From Lachnospiraceae bacterium (GTDB lineage: Bacteria > Bacillota > Clostridia > Lachnospirales > Lachnospiraceae), in NCBI GenBank assembly GCA_017450485.1, contig JAFSTN010000044.1:136792-174200 (forward strand): 37,409 nucleotides of DNA, given 5' to 3'. The translations under genes were made by a program, and so were the position numbers. Below are positions 34,622 through 37,409 of the stretch, piece by piece. The notes beneath the pieces are model-generated. The model had not been told where the DNA came from. It did not search any database and saw only the letters and a list, made by a program, of their open reading frames with translations. The stretch's first letter is position 1; the number at the start of each line of letters is the position of its first letter.

Positions 34622-35734
34622 TCAGTATTTCTCCGTAATCAGTCTCAGATATTCATTTATCTGATCATCCATACACTTACTATAATCTCCATTCATATAG
34701 TATGTGGCATACCATAGAACAGTCTTATCTAAAGCATCATCTATGTTCCATACAGGCCCGGAACCAAAAGTGTTCTTATAAAGCGAATTATCCAACCTCA
34801 GGAATCCGGCTTCATGTGGGCCTCCATCATGCTTATTGACCCAATCGATGTTGCTATCGGTATACTTATGCCAGCAAGTACAAAACCGATCGGCCAGTTC
34901 ACCGGTGTTAATGCAACTATCATCATTTGGCCCTATGTTATAACTACCCGCATATCCATGATCCAGGCACTGCTTCATAGCTACTAATAAATAGGCAAAA
35001 ACAGGCTCCAATACATGCTGATATGGTCTGGTAGAATAGGGATTCCTGACTATGATATCATTCCCCATTGAGGCAGCCCGATAGCAATCCGGAACGATTC
35101 TGTCTGACGCAAAATCACCGCCACCGATCACATTTCCTGCCCTGCATGTACTTACAGGTATGTCAGCTTCATTAAAGAAAGAATGTTTATACGAGCTGGT
35201 CACCAGCTCAGAACACGATTTAGAGTTTGAATACGGATCATATCCGTCTAAAAACTCATCCTCTTTGAATGCATGATCCAAATCATCATTTCGATATACC
35301 TTATCAGTAGTCACATTAACGATTGATCTTACAGATTCCGTGTTCCGTGCACATTCCAGGACATTGACCGTCCCCATAACATTTACTTCATATGTATATC
35401 TGGGGGCTCTATACGAGGTACGAACTATGGGCTGTGCAGCCATATGGATCACAATCTCGGGCTTTATCTCCCGAAATGTATTATATAGTCTCTCATAGTC
35501 TCGGATATCTCCGACCACCGAATTCATACCGTTCTCTATACCGGCTATGCCAAAAAGCGAGGGCTGATCATATGTATTATCCAACGGTGATACCAATCCC
35601 TCTCTAAGTGCATAACCACATACATCAGCCCCAAGCAGTTGTAATACCCTGCACATCCAACTTCCCTTGAAGCCTGTATGTCCGGTAACTAAAACACGCT
35701 TTCCCTTATAAAACGAAAAATCAGATGTACTCAT
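34622..35734 (-). CDS. rfbG: CDP-glucose 4,6-dehydratase
   Basis: 370 aa. The NAD-binding loop TGHTGFKGSW (17-26), catalytic VTTDKVY (141-147) and YSNSK (168-172, YxxxK) are those of the SDR dehydratases; HMAAQPIVRTSY and TRPYQHVLEPVFAYL are typical of RfbG. It converts CDP-glucose to CDP-4-keto-6-deoxyglucose. Its start overlaps the rfbH end by 14 bases. The order H-G-F is the reverse of the usual F-G-H. Confidence 0.96.
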   Translation of the reverse strand: MSTSDFSFYKGKRVLVTGHTGFKGSWMCRVLQLLGADVCGYALREGLVSPLDNTYDQPSLFGIAGIENGMNSVVGDIRDYERLYNTFREIKPEIVIHMAAQPIVRTSYRAPRYTYEVNVMGTVNVLECARNTESVRSIVNVTTDKVYRNDDLDHAFKEDEFLDGYDPYSNSKSCSELVTSSYKHSFFNEADIPVSTCRAGNVIGGGDFASDRIVPDCYRAASMGNDIIVRNPYSTRPYQHVLEPVFAYLLVAMKQCLDHGYAGSYNIGPNDDSCINTGELADRFCTCWHKYTDSNIDWVNKHDGGPHEAGFLRLDNSLYKNTFGSGPVWNIDDALDKTVLWYATYYMNGDYSKCMDDQINEYLRLITEKY

Positions 35735-37079
35735 GTATCTTCTCTGTCATATAGGCGAGCATATCATCAGTCATACCGGGATATACCCCTATCCAAAACG
35801 AATCATTCATTATCCGGTCGGTATTATCCAACGTTCCTACTACCCTATATCCTCGTCCGGAATCACGCAGTTCATCAAAGCATGGATGTTTAGTCAGATT
35901 ACCTGAAAAAAGCATCCTGGTCTGTATTCCGGCTTCCTCGAGTTTTCTTACAAGTTCATTTCTGGATGTTCCCACACATGTCATAAGAAAACCGAACCAA
36001 CTGGGTTCAGAGGAAGGGCATGGAACCGGAAGAATCAGTTTTCCTGCATCTTCCAAATCCTTTAAACCACTATACAGTGTATGAAAGTTAGCTTTCCGTC
36101 TTTCGACAAAACCCAGAAATTTCTTTAGCTGAGCACAGCCTATGGCCGCTTGCATATCAGTAGCTTTCAGATTATATCCGAAATGAGAATAAACATATTT
36201 ATGATCATACCCCTGTGGCAATTCCCCATATTGGCCATCAAATCGGTGTCCACACATATTGTCGTGTCCCGAAGGACATATGCAATCGCGTCCCCAATCA
36301 CGGAAGGAACGAATAATCCTGTTAAGTATCGGATTATCGGTATATACTGCTCCGCCCTCGCCCATAGTCATATGATGTGGCGGATAAAAAGATGAGGTCC
36401 CTATATCTCCTATCGTACCTGTAAACCGAGTCTTCCCGTTATAGGTATATTTTGATCCCAGGGCATCACAATTGTCCTCTATAAGCCACAATTCATGCTT
36501 ATCACAAAACTCCTTTACAACGGCGATATCAAACGGATTACCGAGAGTATGCGCTATCATCACTGCCTTAGTCCTTTCGGACAAAGCAGCTTCAAGCTTC
36601 GTCACATCAATATTATATTGAGGGATAGTTACATCTATGAAAACTGGAATTGAACCATATTGAATAATCGGAGCAACAGTAGTAGGAAATCCTGCAGCAA
36701 CAGTGATAACCTCGTCTCCACGCATCACTCTTCTGTCGCCAAGCAACGGAGAAGTTAATGTCATAAAAGCTACCAAATTCGCCGAAGATCCGGAATTAAC
36801 CAATGATACATACCTGATACCCAGATAATCTGCAAATGATTTCTCAAATTCGTCCGTATACCTACCTGAAGTCAGCCAGAACTCCAATGCTGAATCCACC
36901 AGATTAACCATCTCGTCACTATCATATACACGTGAAGCATATGGGATCCTGTCACCAGGTTCATATTTCCTGCTTCCCTTCATACGATATGTATCAAAAT
37001 ACTCACTGACCATAGCCAGAATCTGTTCTCTGGCTTCAGCCTCTGCCATTCCTTCAAACACTGCCATATTCTTCAACAC
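35721..37079 (-). CDS. rfbH: CDP-4-keto-6-deoxyglucose 3-dehydrase (E1), PMP and [2Fe-2S] type
   Basis: 452 aa from a GTG at 37079 with AAGGGG 4 bases upstream; the TTG at 37076 and ATG at 37067 are alternatives. DegT/DnrJ fold, but the PLP lysine is His: PPHHMTMGEGG (233-243), H235 replacing Lys, the hallmark of E1. Cluster cysteines are C204 (EDNCDALGS), C266, C268 and C276 (DCICPSGHDNMCG). The enzyme removes the C3 hydroxyl with a reductase (E3), giving CDP-4-keto-3,6-dideoxyglucose. The E3 reductase and the final ketoreductase or epimerase are not in the window. It is the first gene of the right-hand minus-strand series. Confidence 0.96.
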   Translation of the reverse strand: MLKNMAVFEGMAEAEAREQILAMVSEYFDTYRMKGSRKYEPGDRIPYASRVYDSDEMVNLVDSALEFWLTSGRYTDEFEKSFADYLGIRYVSLVNSGSSANLVAFMTLTSPLLGDRRVMRGDEVITVAAGFPTTVAPIIQYGSIPVFIDVTIPQYNIDVTKLEAALSERTKAVMIAHTLGNPFDIAVVKEFCDKHELWLIEDNCDALGSKYTYNGKTRFTGTIGDIGTSSFYPPHHMTMGEGGAVYTDNPILNRIIRSFRDWGRDCICPSGHDNMCGHRFDGQYGELPQGYDHKYVYSHFGYNLKATDMQAAIGCAQLKKFLGFVERRKANFHTLYSGLKDLEDAGKLILPVPCPSSEPSWFGFLMTCVGTSRNELVRKLEEAGIQTRMLFSGNLTKHPCFDELRDSGRGYRVVGTLDNTDRIMNDSFWIGVYPGMTDDMLAYMTEKIHEYI

Positions 37080-37113
37080 TAATCCCCTTCATATGTCACG
37101 TATATATCTATGT

Positions 37114-37143
37114 ATTATACATTATCTATTTGGAGGATTCCAA
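37114..37143 (-). promoter_or_regulatory. Sigma-A promoter for the rfbHGF series
   Basis: On the minus strand TTGGAA (37143-37138), 18 bases, TATAAT (37119-37114). Start near 37107, leader of about 28 bases before the GTG. TTGGA-GGAT-TCCAA forms a small palindrome over the -35 box and could be an operator. Confidence 0.55.
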
Positions 37144-37177
37144 TCAAATCCCATCGCATTTTCAGGAGGATAACTAT

Positions 37178-37218
37178 ATGCAAACATATGGATACGCTAG
37201 AACTGAATATCGCCAACG
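37178..37218 (+). pseudogene. 5' end of a divergent gene interrupted by an insertion sequence
   Basis: AGGAGG (37164-37169) sits 8 bases before an ATG at 37178. The frame reads MQTYGYARTEYRQR and hits a stop at 37220-37222, at the junction with sequence that begins GTAAGG and belongs to an IS66-type end. So strong a ribosome site before a 14-codon frame implies a truncated gene. YGYAR recalls the N-terminus of serine recombinases, but the catalytic Ser expected two residues later is Glu, so no product is assigned. Confidence 0.45.
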
Positions 37219-37409
37219 GTAAGGTCGCAAACTTCCTGTGCTCTTGTCCCACTGGCATACATGAAGCAAAGGTAACTATTCAGAACACCCTATGCGAGGA
37301 CAATCTCAGCATTACCTGCAAAGGCCGCTGTTAATGCGTCAAACACACTGACTTCATGCTTCTGTCCTGTGCTGAGATAGGACATTACATCGAGATAGTC
37401 TTGCGCCCC
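37219..37409 (-). mobile_element. IS66-family insertion sequence, one end, continues past the window
   Basis: The outer end is placed at 37219, where GTAAGGTCGCAAACTTCC begins; IS66 inverted repeats typically start GTAA. The transposase 3' end follows inside. If the end is right, an 8-bp target duplication of CGCCAACG (37211-37218) should be found on the far side. Between the end and the transposase stop (37219-37289) no gene is evident. Confidence 0.6.
37290..37409 (-). CDS. IS66-family transposase, C-terminal 39 residues only
   Basis: The minus strand from the right edge reads GAQDYLDVMSYLSTGQKHEV and SVFDALTAAFAGNAEIVLA, then a stop (37290-37292). The pattern GAxDYxxVxSYLSTxxKxxxxVFDAL is the C-terminus of IS66 DDE transposases. 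The catalytic domain lies outside the window, so activity cannot be judged. Confidence 0.75.
   Translation of the reverse strand, partial: GAQDYLDVMSYLSTGQKHEVSVFDALTAAFAGNAEIVLA

Noticed and set aside
37178-37218. Serine recombinase N-terminus (MQTYGYAR)
   Set aside because: The catalytic Ser of the YARxS motif is absent and only 14 codons remain, so no recombinase is claimed.
37187-37333. Plus-strand 48-residue Cys-containing frame starting MDTLELNIANGK
   Set aside because: It crosses the predicted IS end and is antisense to the IS66 transposase tail. The better-supported start on this strand is the ATG at 37178 in another frame, behind AGGAGG.
1-37409. Many ATATAT/GATATAT stretches as repeats or a CRISPR array
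   Set aside because: They fall inside coding sequence as Ile/Tyr codon runs without regular spacing or identical units; no repeat-spacer pattern was found.

Overview
The window is a large surface-glycan locus of a low-to-moderate G+C Gram-positive bacterium. The most likely host is a motile Lachnospiraceae-type member of the Bacillota (Butyrivibrio/Roseburia-like). This is an inference from the GGAGG-type ribosome sites, the style of the Wzx flippase and glycosyltransferases, a CotH/VTC/DUF4956 gene set, and a sigma-28-type promoter beside the cluster. No rRNA, tRNA, CRISPR array or phage gene is visible.

Layout, left to right. (1) 1-1032 (-): a family-4 glycosyltransferase cut by the left edge. 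(2) 1113-1724 (-): a soluble conserved protein of unknown function behind a sigma-28-like promoter, followed by a strong hairpin. (3) 1891-5815 (-): a three-gene unit, read GT2 glycosyltransferase, DUF6056-like membrane protein, Wzx flippase. (4) 5941-9380 (+): an ArnT/PMT-like transferase and a large NPDE-motif membrane protein. (5) 9389-28189 (-): about 15 tightly packed or overlapping genes. In transcription order these are a GT4, a PglK-like ABC transporter, a GT2, two more GTs, a PTPS-related membrane protein, an acyltransferase, a DUF6056-like protein, a second NPDE/HPDE membrane protein, an unassigned membrane protein, a VTC-domain protein, DUF4956, CotH, another GT-C-like protein and a WxcM/FdtA-like ketoisomerase. 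(6) 28255-29496 (+): a GT4 whose promoter predicts a leaderless mRNA, then a broken reading frame. (7) 29590-37079 (-): rfbH, rfbG and rfbF (CDP-3,6-dideoxyhexose precursor synthesis), a GT-C-like protein, a GtrII-like glucosyltransferase and a PIG-L/LmbE deacetylase. (8) 37080-37409: the rfbH promoter, a divergent gene start, and the 3' end of an IS66-family transposase that appears to have interrupted that gene.

How it may work together (inference): RfbF, RfbG and RfbH make a CDP-3,6-dideoxyhexose precursor. Cytoplasmic GT2 and GT4 enzymes build lipid-linked glycans. Wzx and the PglK-like ABC protein flip them. The many polytopic GT-C-type proteins add residues from polyprenyl-phosphate sugars outside the membrane, and the GT2 with two C-terminal membrane helices could make one such donor. 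The acyltransferase and LmbE-type deacetylase would tailor the product. The embedded CotH-DUF4956-VTC set suggests a phosphate-based or polyphosphate-linked step. No initiating sugar-phosphate transferase, dTDP-sugar genes, or obvious Wzy polymerase or ligase is identified here. Base composition differs between blocks, which fits mosaic assembly.
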